From assembly GCA_030737875.1 (NCBI GenBank), contig CM060912.1, positions 128,845,993 to 128,909,992 of the forward strand: a DNA stretch of 64,000 nt, read 5' to 3'. A program made the position numbers and the translations under genes. This DNA comes from Allium sativum (lineage: Eukaryota; Streptophyta; Magnoliopsida; Asparagales; Amaryllidaceae). The notes beneath the pieces are model-generated. The model saw only the letters and a program-made list of their open reading frames with translations. It was not told the origin of the DNA and did no database searches. This document shows positions 46,264 through 59,207 of this stretch, piece by piece; position 1 is the first letter of the stretch; each line of letters opens with the position of its first letter.

Positions 46264-49200
46264 CATTCACTCTTTATTTAAGTACAACTTCTTATGCTTT
46301 AAATTTTGGATTTATTTAAAATCCATTTACTAAGTCCTTTACATAAAATTCAACTAAGCTTCTTACCTTTGCAAACCTTCTTCAAATTTAAAAATTATTT
46401 TAACTTAATCTAATTCCTTACATAAAAGCTTACTTTTAAAAACATCACTCGAGATTAAAGTTCTTATAAACCTCATGTATGAGACTTGGATTCACTTCTA
46501 AAATCTTGTTATGGAAATCTATTAATCTTTTTCCTTTGAAACCACATTTCAATTTACCGTCATTTCACTTAAAAACTAATTTAAAACTTGCTATTCACTT
46601 AACAATCTCCTCTTCGATTTACCTAATTTGAATTCAAATCCTAAATCTTCTTATGGAATCCATTTATCATTTCCCTTTTGAAATCAAACTTCACTTTATT
46701 TTACTGAATTAAATAATTAAGTAAAAACAAATCTTATTGAAATCTTTGAATTACTCGTCTCTTCATAAACTTCCAATTATAACTTGGATTTTTATTATCC
46801 AGTCTCTTATGAAAATCTCTTTCCAAATTCCTTGCTTATACTTAATTCAATTATTAAGTAAGACTTACTTAAAAACGACATATTAGCTTCACAACTTATT
46901 TTATAACTTTGGTATAACATCGTTTTTAACATGATTCATTTGTAAACTCGGTCGCTTCTTAATTTTCGTCCATTTAAGAAAAGAATTACTTTAATTATTA
47001 TTCATTACAATAATTAATTTCGTTATTTACTAAAGTGAAATAGATTACTTCATTAAAAATAGATCAGCTAATCACTTATCGATATTATTAAACGATAAAT
47101 ACTTCATTAATGATTTATCAATCGATAAACAACTTTAAATATCATTAAATAAAAAGATAATTAATACTTAAGAAATATTATTAAAATAAAAAGAATTATT
47201 CATTAAACCATTTCCATTAGATTAATCGTAGAACGATCAATCAAATTATCAACTCTAATTAAATAGTTGAATTTTGGCTTTTATGCTTATAAAACTATAA
47301 GAACATTAAAATTGTAACAAAATATTATATAACTATTTTTTTAAAAACCATTTATAAATATTGTCTTAATTTTAAAACTTATGTTTTAAATAGAAATAAA
47401 TTTTAAAACTTCACTTCAATTATAAAAATAAATTTTATAATTTCAATTACATCAATTAGCCTAACGGCGAATGTACGTCTTAAAACAGGGTTTTAGACCA
47501 TTTGTTGCTAGCTACTTAATTAATATTGTCTATGATTAAAACATCATAATAACATTGAATTTGATTCAACATTCAATATCCAATCAACCATCAACATCTA
47601 ATTAGGATGTAACGTCACTTGGGGGTAAATAGTTCATATTTGAGTAATATGGAAAAAAAACATCATACAAAATGTTTGAGGAATCCGGTCGAAACCCTTC
47701 AACCTATTCTTCCCTGCATAACAGATTTTAATATCATTTGATAATAACATATTAATTAATTAATTAAATCAAATCATCCAATACAACGTAATAGAAATGT
47801 CGATAATCGTTAAAACAACCAATGAACAACCAAGGCATCCAATCATCCAATTATTACCATCAACAATGAATTATATTTTTATATGAATTTAACACATTAC
47901 AGAATTCCAGAAAAGTGTGAGAGTTAACTCACATTTATTTTCGATGATCGATTCACGCGTTGTTTCATTTAATTTTATACAAACGTTTAATATTAAACGA
48001 AAATCCAATAGCTCCCAATCCCTTCCGATCTTGCTTAGTAGTGTAGCCTTCGACGATCTGATTTCATCGGAACCAATTTTGCTAAATTAGAATATCATAT
48101 GATTATGTTAGGATTATTATAAGTTTAACTGATTTCATATAATATAAACTAAATAATAATTAACTAATTACCTTAAAAATTATAGTCCACGTGAGCAATT
48201 TTTAATGCGTTTTCATTCCTCAATATCTTCCCCGATCATTACTTCCCCAATACCTTCTCTATGAACAAAACAAGGTCCTCAAATCTCTCTGTAGTCGTCG
48301 TTCTACGTCACCTGGACTGATGCGACCTAACCATTGACCATGTCGTAGCCTCCAGTAACTTCATCATCCGAAAATTTCCAGCTTCCTTTCAACTGCGACT
48401 CACACCCATTTTCTTTCTCCGCATCACCCTGTATTGCTTTGTGGACCCAGCATGCTGACCTACAGTACCCACCTCATCGCAAGACTCCGACTTCAACACC
48501 TTGAGCACCACCTTACCTAACTCCACCGATAACACACAGCTGCGCCACAACTTTTATGCCTGTTCCATTGCTTTGAAATACCCAGGCTCAAAAGTCCCTA
48601 TCTCCCCATCGTTCAGCTGTTACCACGTCTCCACCACGTAGCACGCATGGTACCAATTCAGTTTGCATGTTCACTCCACATTTCGAGACCGCCATGAAAA
48701 TGAACTTCCTACTATGAAAACCTCCTCTTCAAATGTTTGATGCTCCTCCTCCTCTGCTCCAAATGCCACCGACCGATGCTAGGACCACCCCAGAATTGAC
48801 TCTACCACTTTCATAGTCATCGCCTGACTTTCCCTTATCGCCTCCCATCCATCTCGCACCCTCCGGCGTCTTCCTGGCCTAGCAGGAATGAAATAAACAG
48901 AGCTCGATCTCCTCTGTTTATCACCACCTCACGGTCGCCGCAGGCTACTATACTCTACCAAACTCTGATCGAATGACCTTTAAGGATTCTACCATGACCG
49001 AAAAGAATTTTCCTTACCTGCTTTTTTCTTCCAGGCTCCATATTGGTATATAACCAGAGCAGGTGGGAGTTTAGTTTTCTGTTTATCTTCGAAGATTTTG
49101 AGATAGGATCGAAATAATTGTTTAAAGATATCAGTAACTTGCTTTAGGTTGTTGGGTTCAAACTGGAGCAGAACGAAGGTGATTATTTTTACTTCTGAAT

Positions 49201-50120
49201 CAGGGAAGAAGGAGGCAATGGATTTTATAACGAAGACTGAACGAATATATACGGAATGAAGAGAATGGGAAGAAAGTTAACACACCATGTGAATTTTCAG
49301 AATAGGACGGCGACATCAAAGATGTATTTATTATTTGACAGCGACTAAAGATTTTTACTGAAAATGACTAACGATTTTTATTTGTGGTTGACTAACGATA
49401 TTTTCATTTGTACCTATCACCATTTCCATACGACGTTTATTGGTTCGTATGATCACATACGAACTATCGCAGTGTAAATGGACATTATGGTATAATTCGA
49501 CATTACGGACCTGATGAAGCTTGTTTCGTCAAATTTCGAATTTGTTCGCTCAAATAGCGCTTGTTTGAGTTCATATAGTCGATTTATTTACATTTAATTT
49601 TCCTACGCTCACAGAATTACTCCAATCGGCGCGAAACTTAAAATCTATCAACAATTAGAAATAAATTTCGTTTCGTCAAAAACGGAGGTCGTTTGAATAA
49701 TAGCCCTTTTTAAGGGTCAAAATTAAATTAAAATAAACCAATTTTAAAATACATCAATATAATAATATAATATCGCAATCGGAAATACTCAGGAAAAATT
49801 TCATATGATATCAAAATAAAATAGTTCGGCTTGAGTTTCAAGCCAAGTTGATATTCAAAATATTAAAATCCATTATTTTTATATAATAAATGATCGTTAT
49901 ATTATATAAACAAATTCCATAGTGACTATTTGAAAATTTGATTTGAGCATAAAACAAAATCTACAACACAGCCCTCGATTTTTTTGCTTCATTACAAAAT
50001 TACAATCCAATAGATTCAGATGTTTCTTATTTCAAAGAAATCTGACTTACATTGAATCTTGTATGTCCAATCAAAGTTCAAAACATAATATTACGAAGTA
50101 CCACGACGTTGCTACGTTCA

Positions 50121-50125
50121 AACGC
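50121..50125. repeat. Target-site duplication of element 3, left copy
   Basis: AACGC, repeated at 60849-60853. Confidence 0.9.
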
Positions 50126-51001
50126 AGTAACACCCCACACCCGCTAAGGTCACTCGCTAAGGGTATGCCTTAACTTCGGTGGAGTATTTTAAGTGAATAT
50201 AGAACAGAAAAATTACAATAGACAGATATAAGTAATACTTGAAATTTAAAAACATCATTTCATTACAGCAGAAGGTAAACATGTTTGGTTACATATCAAA
50301 AACCAACAAGAGTCAAGTACAAAATATCCATCTCGTTAAAACATAAGTACATAATCCCACTACATACTAATAGCCATAATAGAAAAGATAACCGAGCTTT
50401 ACTTCAAGAGTCCAAGCTTCAAAAGATAGATAAAGCAATCTGAATCAAAGCCCACTAGTGCTAGGCCCACTCTGATAACCTAAGGGTTGGGAAAAAGATA
50501 AAAACAACGGGGTCAGACATAAGTCTGAGTGAGCCCTAAAACTTTAACAATACAATCATTAAAGTAATTAGGGTATGATATAAACCTGGTACGGTACGAC
50601 TGGGGATAAATGACTACACCAAGCAGCCAACTAGACTTAGGATGAACTAAGATAACGGTAAAGACGCGCCTATCCACCCAAGGATAAATACTACACTGCA
50701 CCACCCCAGATCTACCCACCCGAGGGTAATTTCTAACTGCACCACACCAGTCATTCCTACTTAAAGGTTGATCCCTCCCAAGGACTTAGAAAAATTTACC
50801 CAGTAGTTTCGTGTACCCCTAGCTGACTACATAGGTGCCGTCTGCCCCTATCTCCACTAGGTGTACCCCATACTTAGTAATCTTAATAGTAGTCTCTTGT
50901 ACCCCTAGCTGACTACATAGGTGCCGTCTGCCCCTATCTCCACTAGGTGTACCCACTACTCCCATTCGATCGGCTCCCTAACGTAGATACCCGTGCTGGC
51001 C

Positions 51002-51032
51002 CTACAGTGGGGTGTATCACTCCCCAAAGTGG
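51002..51032 (-). ncRNA. Hairpin with GTATCA loop (element 3, 3' LTR)
   Basis: TGGGG/CCCCA around TGTATCAC. The outer CCAC/GTGG arm is damaged here (CTAC) but whole in the 5' LTR. Confidence 0.5.
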
Positions 51033-51374
51033 CAACCCGATACAATCAATGGTGCACGGCTTATACCTACACGATGCAACAACGTCTTACCTACCAGCCC
51101 GGGTCTACACACGCATATGAAACCCGTTGGACTTGCGTTGCCACCGCTAACCCGTTTTGGCCTCTTATAGTCAAGCCCAGTACGCGTGTCCCGTCCTCGA
51201 CATGGGTCGAGCCCAATAAGATACATATGGGTTACTGGTTGAAATGGGCCCCCACAAGCTACCCACCTAAGCTTGTCACTTTATCTAGTGCATCCCACTT
51301 AACCCTTTTGAATAATCATGTCCACTTACATGTTTAAAGTTTGGTTAAGTCATCTAATCATATTTCAATTGCCA

Positions 51375-51810
51375 CTCAAGGCACCCACTAGATTTCCCAT
51401 GCCACCCAAGGCACCTACTTGATTTCCACATGCCACCCAAGGCACTTACTTAACCCTTTAATCATGTTTAATTACATGTCCCACTTTGGTTAAGTATTCT
51501 AATCGTATTTTCTATTGCCACCCAAGGCAACCATTAGATTTTCCCATGCCACCCAAGGCACTTACTTAACCCTTTAATCATGTTTAATTACATGTTCCAC
51601 TTTGGTTAAGTATTTTAATCTTATCTTCTATTGCCACCCAAGGCAACCACTAGATCTTTCCCATGCCACCCAAGGCACTTACTTAACCCTTTAATCATGT
51701 TTAATTACATGTTCCACTTTGGTTAAGTATTCTAGTCGTATTTTCTATTGCCACCCAAGGCAACCACTAGATTTTTCCACATGCCACCCAAGGCACCCAC
51801 TTAACCCCTC
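51375..51810. repeat. Tandem GCCACCCAAGGCA repeats (element 3, 3' LTR)
   Basis: GCCACCCAAGGCA recurs in pairs within units of about 125 bp that also hold ACTTAACCCTTTAATCATG. The same array is at about 58250-58670. Confidence 0.8.
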
Positions 51811-51886
51811 ATGCCCCACTACGTGCTTATCTGGTTAAGTGTTTCTTAATTGATTAAGACCGTAACCTTTGCAAAGACCTCTCACA

Positions 51887-52082
51887 TTAGACTATCTTTT
51901 ATGGCAGCTGGATTTGCCGGTCGGGTCCGGGCAGCCTTACGCCATAACCGAGTCTAACCTCGTGTCTTTACACTTGTCACATATTTAGTTTATGCCTAAG
52001 ACCTCTCACATTGGGCCAATCTTTTGTAGCCGCTGGATTTGCCGGTCGGTTCCGGGCAGTCTTATGCTACAAAAGGGTCCAA
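51887..52082 (-). ncRNA. Tandem stem-loops H1 and H2 (element 3, 3' LTR)
   Basis: H1 51887-51957: TTAGAC/GTCTAA and TTATGGC/GCCATAA. H2 52011-52082: perfect TTTTGTAGC/GCTACAAAA. The core GCCGGTCGGTTCCGGGCAG matches the other families. Confidence 0.65.
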
Positions 52083-52324
52083 CCTCGTGTCTTAGTCGAT
52101 TAATTACACCTAATTAATCACCCCCATAATTTGTATTAATTATCCCTAATTAATTACAAATTTAACGATGTACATAATTGACTCAATTATGTCCATCCAC
52201 TTTATGGTATGCATAATCATACCAACTTCACACAATTTCATTAACATGAATATTAACCCCATCGTTCCCCACGTAATTCGCTAACATGACATACTTAAAA
52301 GGGAAGATTCATCACACATACAAT

Positions 52325-52670
52325 GGGTTCAACTTGCATAACATCATGATCACATAGCATATGACTTGCATAACTTGCATAACATCATGATCACATAGCA
52401 TATGACTTGCATAACTTGCATAACATTATGATCACATAGCATATGACTTGCATAACTTGCATAACATCATAATCACATAGCATATGACTTGCATAACTTG
52501 CATAACATCATGATCACATAACATATGACTTGCATAACTTGCATAACATTATGATCACATAGCATATGACTTACATAACTTGCATGGCATCATAAACACA
52601 TAGCATATAACTTGCATAATCTTGCATGACATCATGAACACATAGCATATGATAACATAACTTGCATTGA
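52325..52670. repeat. Tandem ACTTGCATAACATCATGATC array (element 3, 3' LTR)
   Basis: Units of about 50 bp with CATAGCATATGACTTGCATAA, about six copies. Confidence 0.85.
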
Positions 52671-53059
52671 TCCACATTCATAGCTATAACCTCATTATAT
52701 CCTATCATAATCATTTCAACAATTGTTCATTAAGGCTATAGAAACTCACAACTTGTTGATTAGCACTCCTATGAAGAAGATTAAGTTGCTAAAGTTGATT
52801 AGAAGTTGATTTGAGAAGCTATCTTCTTCTACAATTTGATAGAGGCTCCTTCAAGTTGCATTTTGACGGCATAACGACGTTGTAACTATTTTTAGTATGA
52901 ATTAGGGTAGTCTTAGGGTGTATTTATAGAATTCGGATTTAGTTTAGGCCCTTAGATTAACCCTAATTTAGATTAGAGCCGTCAGATTTCGTCACAAGCT
53001 CCAAAACACAGCCCAAACCCCTTCAGACTGCACCCAGGCAAAACTGGCCGATAGGGGGG

Positions 53060-53132
53060 GTCGACCCCTGTGTCGACCCCTGGGTCGACCCCTGGGGAGG
53101 GGGTCGACACCCATGTCGACCCTAGGGTCGAC
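53060..53132. promoter_or_regulatory. GTCGAC cluster in U3 (element 3, 3' LTR)
   Basis: Six GTCGAC sites. In the 5' LTR (60515-60587) two of the six have become GTTGAC. Confidence 0.5.
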
Positions 53133-53392
53133 TCCCTCTGCCTAGAGGGAATTTTTCCCGCCTCTTCTGAAATGTGAAATTTCTGTTTCTAAATCTGTTT
53201 TGAATTTCTGAAAACTTCTTCAGGCCTTAACTGGGTCATACGGACTCCGATTTTCGAAAACTCGGACTCTATTTCGCGTATTTTTCCGAGACGAACGTAA
53301 TGGCATAGCCCGTTTCCCCTGATTCAGATTTTAAGATTTAATTTTGCCCTGTTTTATATTATAGCAAGTTATTCAACATACGGGGTGTTACA

Positions 53393-53403
53393 TTCTCCCC
53401 TAC
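53393..53403 (-). other. Polypurine tract of element 3
   Basis: GTAGGGGAGAA in element sense next to the 3' LTR. Confidence 0.8.
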
Positions 53404-53989
53404 TTAAAGGATTTCGTCCCCGAAATCTCTAAGTCAAGAAGAACGTATCCTACCATCCAAACAACCATCTACTCAAACCATCAAACACTGGCATCCATTG
53501 TCATTAAAATTTCTAATGCTGTATGAACATATGCAAAGAGTGTGTGTATATGTTCCCCGTCTAATGCAAAATTAGGCGGTCTACCAATTCAGTTGACCTC
53601 CTTAATGCAAACCATGATAGTGCCATGAATCCAATATGTATGCGAAAGAACCTTATCGACACATACTATTTCTACATGAGTGCACAATCATTCACCAAAA
53701 TGCATCATCCATATGATAGCACAACCATTATACATCCATTAATATAGCTACCTACACACAATTATATGCAATATGCAATATGAAGTGATTGAGTCGATCT
53801 AGTGCCTAGAGTGTGTGTATATGCATCCACGAGCAACCACTTGCATCCACTCGCATCCATCAATCATAACATGTCTCAAACACATGTTTCAACCAAAGGT
53901 TTACCCTATCTAAAGGTCAAAGGTACTAATGAGAGGACATACTAAAGATAAGATAAGTACTAGACAAAGGATAAAGGAGAAGTTAAAAG
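53404..53989 (-). other. 3' untranslated region of element 3
   Basis: Non-coding, related to the same region in elements 1 and 2. Confidence 0.6.
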
Positions 53990-54300
53990 ACATACCCTCC
54001 AAAAAGGAATGGGTACAACGAACGAATCTTCGCTTCTGTCTCCCAAGTAGCATTGCTCTCATCTTCTCCCCATTGCACTTTGACTAGTCAAACCTCTCTG
54101 TTTCACAACTTCCTAATCTCTGACCCAAGGATGCGGGTAGGAGCTCGTCGAATAGTTGCATCACGCTCTACCTCCACTTCTCTAAGCAAGCTCGGCTCTA
54201 CCACCTCTGCGGTCTCATGTAGGCACTTCCTCAAATGTGACACATGGAATACGTCATGTACTCCACTAAGTCTCTCGGGTAAATCCACTCTATATGCCAT
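53990..54300 (-). pseudogene. Integrase C-terminus and chromodomain remnant of element 3
   Basis: [26 protein letters not shown] followed by ILGSEIRKL and VQWGEDESNATWE. Two TGA codons (element sense, about 54106 and 54090) sit where elements 1 and 2 have basic residues and look like CGA-to-TGA changes. It is joined directly, out of frame, to the truncated integrase core at 54300. Confidence 0.85.
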
Positions 54301-55152
54301 GGAGCAGTCCTCTTGCTCTTCACGGGTATGAAATGGGCGCTCCTAGTAAGTCTGTCTACCACAACCCAAATTCCCGTATTACCCTTCCTCGATCTCGGTA
54401 ACCCATCTATAAAATCCATCGAGACGCTATCCCACTTCCATTGTGGAACTTCCAATGGATGAAGCAACCCACCAGGATTCTTTTGCTCCGCTTTCACTTG
54501 TTGGCACACCAAGCATCTAGCGACATACTCGGCCACATCTTTCTTCATACCGGCCCAAAAGAAAACTCGCTTCATGACTTGGTACATCTTGCCCCCACCG
54601 GGATGAATGGTCATCTTAGAACAATGTGCATCATCAAGTATAGCCTTCCTCAAACCCTCGTCTTGCGGTACACAAAGTCTACCGTCTCTACGCAACCACC
54701 CCCTATCGTCTAGGGTGTACCTACTCAAATGGATGGATGACCCCCCCCCCCCTTATGAGACTCTCTACTAACTCAACCAACTGTGGGTCGTCCTGCTATG
54801 CCTCGCCAATCCGTCCCAAAAGAGTAGGTCTGACCTCTAAGGATGCTAGCAAACCGGGTACAAAGTTAACGGAAGGTCTAAAATCAAACATCGAGATAAA
54901 TTCCAAGCTTCGTCTTTCCACGAACAATGGACTCAAGGACAACCTTTTTCTGCTCAAGGCGTCCGCCACCACGTTACCCTTGCCAGGGGTATACGCTATC
55001 TCGAAATCATAGGATGCTAAGAACTCCATCCACCTTTGTTGTCTTAAGACTATGCGCTCGCAGAGTCCCCAACACTTCCCTAAGATGTAGGGCATGCTTT
55101 TCTCCACTTCTAGAGAAAACCGGGATATTCTCCCATGCAAAATCGTCACCAC
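54301..55152 (-). pseudogene. RNase H end and integrase N-terminal half of element 3
   Basis: An RT fragment (LREVLGTLR-like, frame-shifted) is fused straight to [17 protein letters not shown], so the end of RT and most of RNase H are missing. The integrase zinc domain ([11 protein letters not shown]) and core Asp (SMDFIDGLP) are present. The sequence breaks off after [12 protein letters not shown], losing the second Asp and the Glu. A 12-base poly-C run at 54741-54752 shifts the frame. Confidence 0.85.
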
Positions 55153-55383
55153 TATCCATCTCTCACGCAGACCATCCTAGTCGAACTCGACATCCCCCAA
55201 ATGCAAGCCCCAAAGGCCTAAACCAATATCAGACAAACACCCAAGGGATACCTCCTTCGAATTCAGACGACCTACGTGAGATGATACTAGTAAAAACGGC
55301 TAAATAATTAATCACTTGTCCAACTCTGGATGTCCTTGCCAGTCTCGCTCCAAAACCACCGTTGATCAAATAACTGGCTTTGC
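55153..55383. other. Filler DNA between RT fragments of element 3
   Basis: About 230 bp with no match by eye to elements 1 or 2, sitting where the RT palm-thumb part should be. The origin is unknown. Confidence 0.5.
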
Positions 55384-56577
55384 TTAACCTATTAAGCACA
55401 TACGAAAACTTATTTCGCTCTTAGAAAAGACCAAGATGTCATCCACAAAGACCACTACGAAGTTATTTAGGTACTCCCTGAACACCTTACTCATCAAATC
55501 AACAAAGTATGCAGGGGCATTCGTCAAACCAAATGGCATCACCAGCCACTCATAGAAACCATCCGGAGTCCTAAAGGCAGTCTTGTCTATGTTATCCTCA
55601 GCCACCCTCAACTGATGAAACCCTGTGGCCAAGTTCAACTGCGAAAACACTGAGGCGCCAACCAACTGATCAAAGAGATCATCAATCCTCGGCAATGGGT
55701 GTCTATTCTTCTTTGTGAGCTTGTTGAGTTCTCTATAGTCTACACAAAGTCTGAGGGACCCATCCGCCTTCGTGGCAAAAACTACTGGAGCACCCCACTC
55801 CGATATACTTCGTCTTATGAACCCCTTCTCAAGCAACTCCCCTACTTGCTTATGGAGTTCCCTCCTCTCACGAGGAGCCATGTGGCGCACTGGTAAAGAT
55901 ACTGGCTTAGCATTATCCACCAGATATATTCGGAAGTCTATCTCCCGCCTCGGAGGTAAGCCCTTCACCTCCTCAAACACATCCGAGTATTCCCGGACCA
56001 CTCTAACAGATCGCAAACTCTCGACTGAAGCGTCAAGCGATTCAAGATAACTTAGCATAACAGAATCTATGGGATTACAAGAGATCTCGAGAGTGTTCCC
56101 CAAGCGGGTCATGAGCCTAACAACTCTCCTTTCGCAATCAAGAACGGCACCATTACTGGATAACCAGTCCATGCCCAAAATCAACCCATAGCCCGTGAAG
56201 CCCAAAACAAAAGCATCACATCTAAACTCAACGCTAAGTATAGAAATCTTCAAACCCAAACATATCATGGACAAATAAGTGGAGCCCCCAATTGGGTTTG
56301 AAGCAACCAAGGGATCATCTACTAGACTGGTGTCTACGTGTAGTGACTCAACTAACGATGATGAGATAAACAAATGCGATGCGCCAGAGTCGAATAAAGT
56401 TCGAACAGGATGATCGAGAGGACCAACTTTCAACCTAGACGGCCCTACCCCCATCAGGTATACCAGCCATGAGGGAATACATCTACCCTCCAGAAGATCC
56501 TGTACTTTGTCCTTACTTCTTTGGACAATCCTAATAAGGTGTCCTATTTCTCCAAAACAACTAGCTTTCTCCTTCAC
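55384..56577 (-). pseudogene. Zinc-knuckle remnant, protease and RT N-terminal part of element 3
   Basis: An open frame of 397 codons. It holds a degenerate zinc-knuckle remnant ([10 protein letters not shown]), protease [10 protein letters not shown], uninterrupted passage into RT ([13 protein letters not shown], showing Gag-Pol were one frame), RT motifs LNLATGFHQ (the catalytic Asp is Asn here) and [15 protein letters not shown]. It ends abruptly. The Asp-to-Asn change would by itself impair RT. Confidence 0.9.
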
Positions 56578-56989
56578 ATTCTCCTTCCATGACCTCTCAC
56601 CACGATGAGGTTTCGTCCTTTATTTACCTAATAGCTATTTGAACCTTCCTCCCTCGTCCATCTTAAAGGTACCCATAAGCCCTCCACCTCCTTGGACTAA
56701 CTTCTTAGCCCGGCAAACGTCTTAGTCCCTTGAAGTGGTTCTTCCGTCCTTCATACGGAAGTCCTTATTTATCTTAAAAAGACATCTATACGCGGAGGGG
56801 AAATTCAAAAAGAGATAGAGGAAGAGATTCAAAACGGAGAATCGAAGGAAAGATATATGGCTCTTGGGGATTATGTTCTTTTCTTTCAAAAACTTTTCTC
56901 TTAAAAGACATGTTTTTGAAAATACTTCTTCCAAAAATGTTTTAGAAAAATAGTTTTTATAAAAGTTTTATCTGTTCTGGTAACCTTAA
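56578..56989 (-). other. Leader and collapsed gag region of element 3
   Basis: Only about 400 bp separate the zinc-knuckle remnant from the primer site, where element 1 has about 1.0 kb of gag. The capsid region is deleted. 5' leader sequence similar to element 2 remains near 56850-56990. Confidence 0.7.
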
Positions 56990-57001
56990 GCTCTGATATC
57001 A
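56990..57001 (-). other. Degenerate primer-binding site of element 3
   Basis: TGATATCAGAGC in element sense at the place of TGGTATCAGAGC, next to the 5' LTR. Confidence 0.75.
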
Positions 57002-57876
57002 CGTGTAACACCCCACACCCGCTAAGGTCACTCGCTAAGGGAATGCCTTAACTTCGGTGGAGTATTTTAAGTGAATATAGAACAGAAAAATTACAACAGA
57101 CAGATATAAGTAATACTTGAAATTTAAAAACATCATTTCATTGCAGCAGAAGGTAGACATGTTTGGTTACATATCAAAAACCAACAAGAGTCAAGTACAA
57201 AATATCCATCACGTTAAAACATAATTACATAATCCTACTACATACTAATAGCCATAATAAAAAAGATAACCGAGCTTTACTTCAAGAGTCCAAGCTTCAA
57301 AAGATAGATAAAGCAATCTGAATCAAAGCCCACTAGTGCTAGGCCCACTCTGATAACCTGAGGGTTGGGAAAAAGATAAAAACAACGGGGTCAGACATAA
57401 GTCTGAGTGAGCCCTATAACTTTAACAATACAATCATTAAAGTAATTAGGGTATGATATAAACCTAGTACGGTACGACTAGGGATAAATGACTACACTAA
57501 GCAGCCAACTAGACTTAGGATGAACTAAGATAACGGTAAAGACGCGCCTATCCACCCAAGGATAAATACTACACTGCACCACCCCAGATCTACCCACCCA
57601 AGGGTAATTTCTAACTGCACCACACAAGTCATTCCTACTTAAAGGTTGATCCCTCCCAAGGACTTAGAAAAATTTACACAGTAGTTTTGTGTACCCCTAG
57701 TGTACATAGGTGCCGTCTGCCCCTATCTCCACTAGGTGTGCCCCGTACTTAGTAATCTTAATAGTAGTCTCTTGTACCCCTAGCTGGCTACATAGGTGTC
57801 GTCTGCCCCTATCTCCACTAGGTGTACCCACTACTCCCATTCGATCGGCTCCCTAACATAGATACCCGTGCTGGCC

Positions 57877-57907
57877 CCACAGTGGGGTGTATCACTCCCC
57901 AAAGTGG
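57877..57907 (-). ncRNA. Hairpin with GTATCA loop (element 3, 5' LTR)
   Basis: CCAC, two bases, TGGGG, loop with TGTATCAC, CCCCA, two bases, GTGG. Confidence 0.55.
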
Positions 57908-58761
57908 CAACCTGATACAATCAATGGTGCACGGCTTATACCTACACGATGCAACAACGTCTTACCTACCAGCCCGGGTCCACACACGCATTTGAAACCC
58001 GTTGGACTTACGTTGCCACCGCTAACCCGTTTTGGCCTCTTATAGTCAAGCCCAGTACGCGTGTCCCGTCCTCGACATGGGTCGAGCCCAATAAGATACA
58101 TATGGGTTACTGGTTGAAATGGGCCCCCACAAGCTACCCACCTAAGCTTGTCACTTTATCTAGTGCATCCCACTTAACCCTTTTGAATAATCATGTCCAC
58201 TTACATGTTTAAAGTTTGGTTAAGTCATCTAATCATATTTCAATTGCCACTCAATGCACCCACTAGATTTCCCATGCCACCCAAGGCACCTACTTGATTT
58301 CCACATGCCACCCAAGGCACTTACTTAACCCTTTAATCATGTTTAATTACATGTCCCACTTTGGTTAAGTATTCTAATCGTATTTTCTATTGCCACCCAA
58401 GGCAACCATTAGATTTTCCCATGCCACCCAAGGCACTTACTTAACCCTTTAATCATGTTTAATTACATGTTCCACTTTGGTTAAGTATTTTAATCTTATC
58501 TTCTTTTGCCACCCAAGGCAACCACTAGATCTTTCCCATGCCACCCAAGGCACTTACTTAACCCTTTAATCATGTTTAATTACATGTTCCACTTTGGTTA
58601 AGTATTCTAGTCGTATTTTCTATTGCCACCCAAGGCAACCACTAGATTTTTCCACATGCCACCCAAGGCACCCACTTAACCCCTCATTCCCCACTACATG
58701 CTTATCTGGTTAAGTGTTTCTTAATTGATTAAGACCGTAACCTTTGCAAAGACCTCTCACA

Positions 58762-58957
58762 TTAGACTATCTTTTATGGCAGCTGGATTTGCCGGTCGGG
58801 TCCGGGCAGCCTTACGCCATAACCGAGTCTAACCTCGTGTCTTTACACTTGTCACGTATTTAGTTTATGCCTAAGACCTCTCACATTGGGCCAATCTTTT
58901 GTAGCCGCTGGATTTGCCGGTCGGTTCCGGGCAGTCTTATGCTACAAAAGGGTCCAA
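58762..58957 (-). ncRNA. Tandem stem-loops H1 and H2 (element 3, 5' LTR)
   Basis: H1 58762-58832 and H2 58886-58957, arms as in 51887-52082. Confidence 0.65.
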
Positions 58958-59207
58958 CCTCGTGTCTTAGTCGATTAATTACACCTAATTAATCACCCCC
59001 ATAATTTGTATTAATTATCCCTAATTAATTACAAATTTAACGATGTACATAATTGACTCAATTATGTCCATCCACTTTATGGTATGCATAATCATACCAA
59101 CTTCATACCATTTCATTAACATGAATATTAACCCCATCGTTCCCCACGTAATTCGCTAACATGACATACTTAAAAGGGAAGATTCATCACACATACAATG
59201 GGTTCAA

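Larger units (their letters stand above)
50480..52749 (-). other. Putative leader intron in 3' LTR of element 3
   Basis: Element-sense donor AGTT|GTGAGT at 52749-52744. CTGAC at about 50516-50512, then a T-rich run ending CTTAG|GT at 50481-50480. Confidence 0.45.
50126..53392 (-). repeat. 3' LTR of element 3
   Basis: The first base is A where the other LTR has T (TGTAACACCCC). It ends GGTGTTACA. TATA CTATAAATAC lies at 52929-52920 and the GTCGAC cluster (six sites) at 53060-53132. It lacks about 580 bp of tandem repeats found in the other LTR. Confidence 0.95.

Noticed and set aside
54053..56050. Plus-strand ORFs across pol regions
   Set aside because: They are antisense shadows of RT and integrase.
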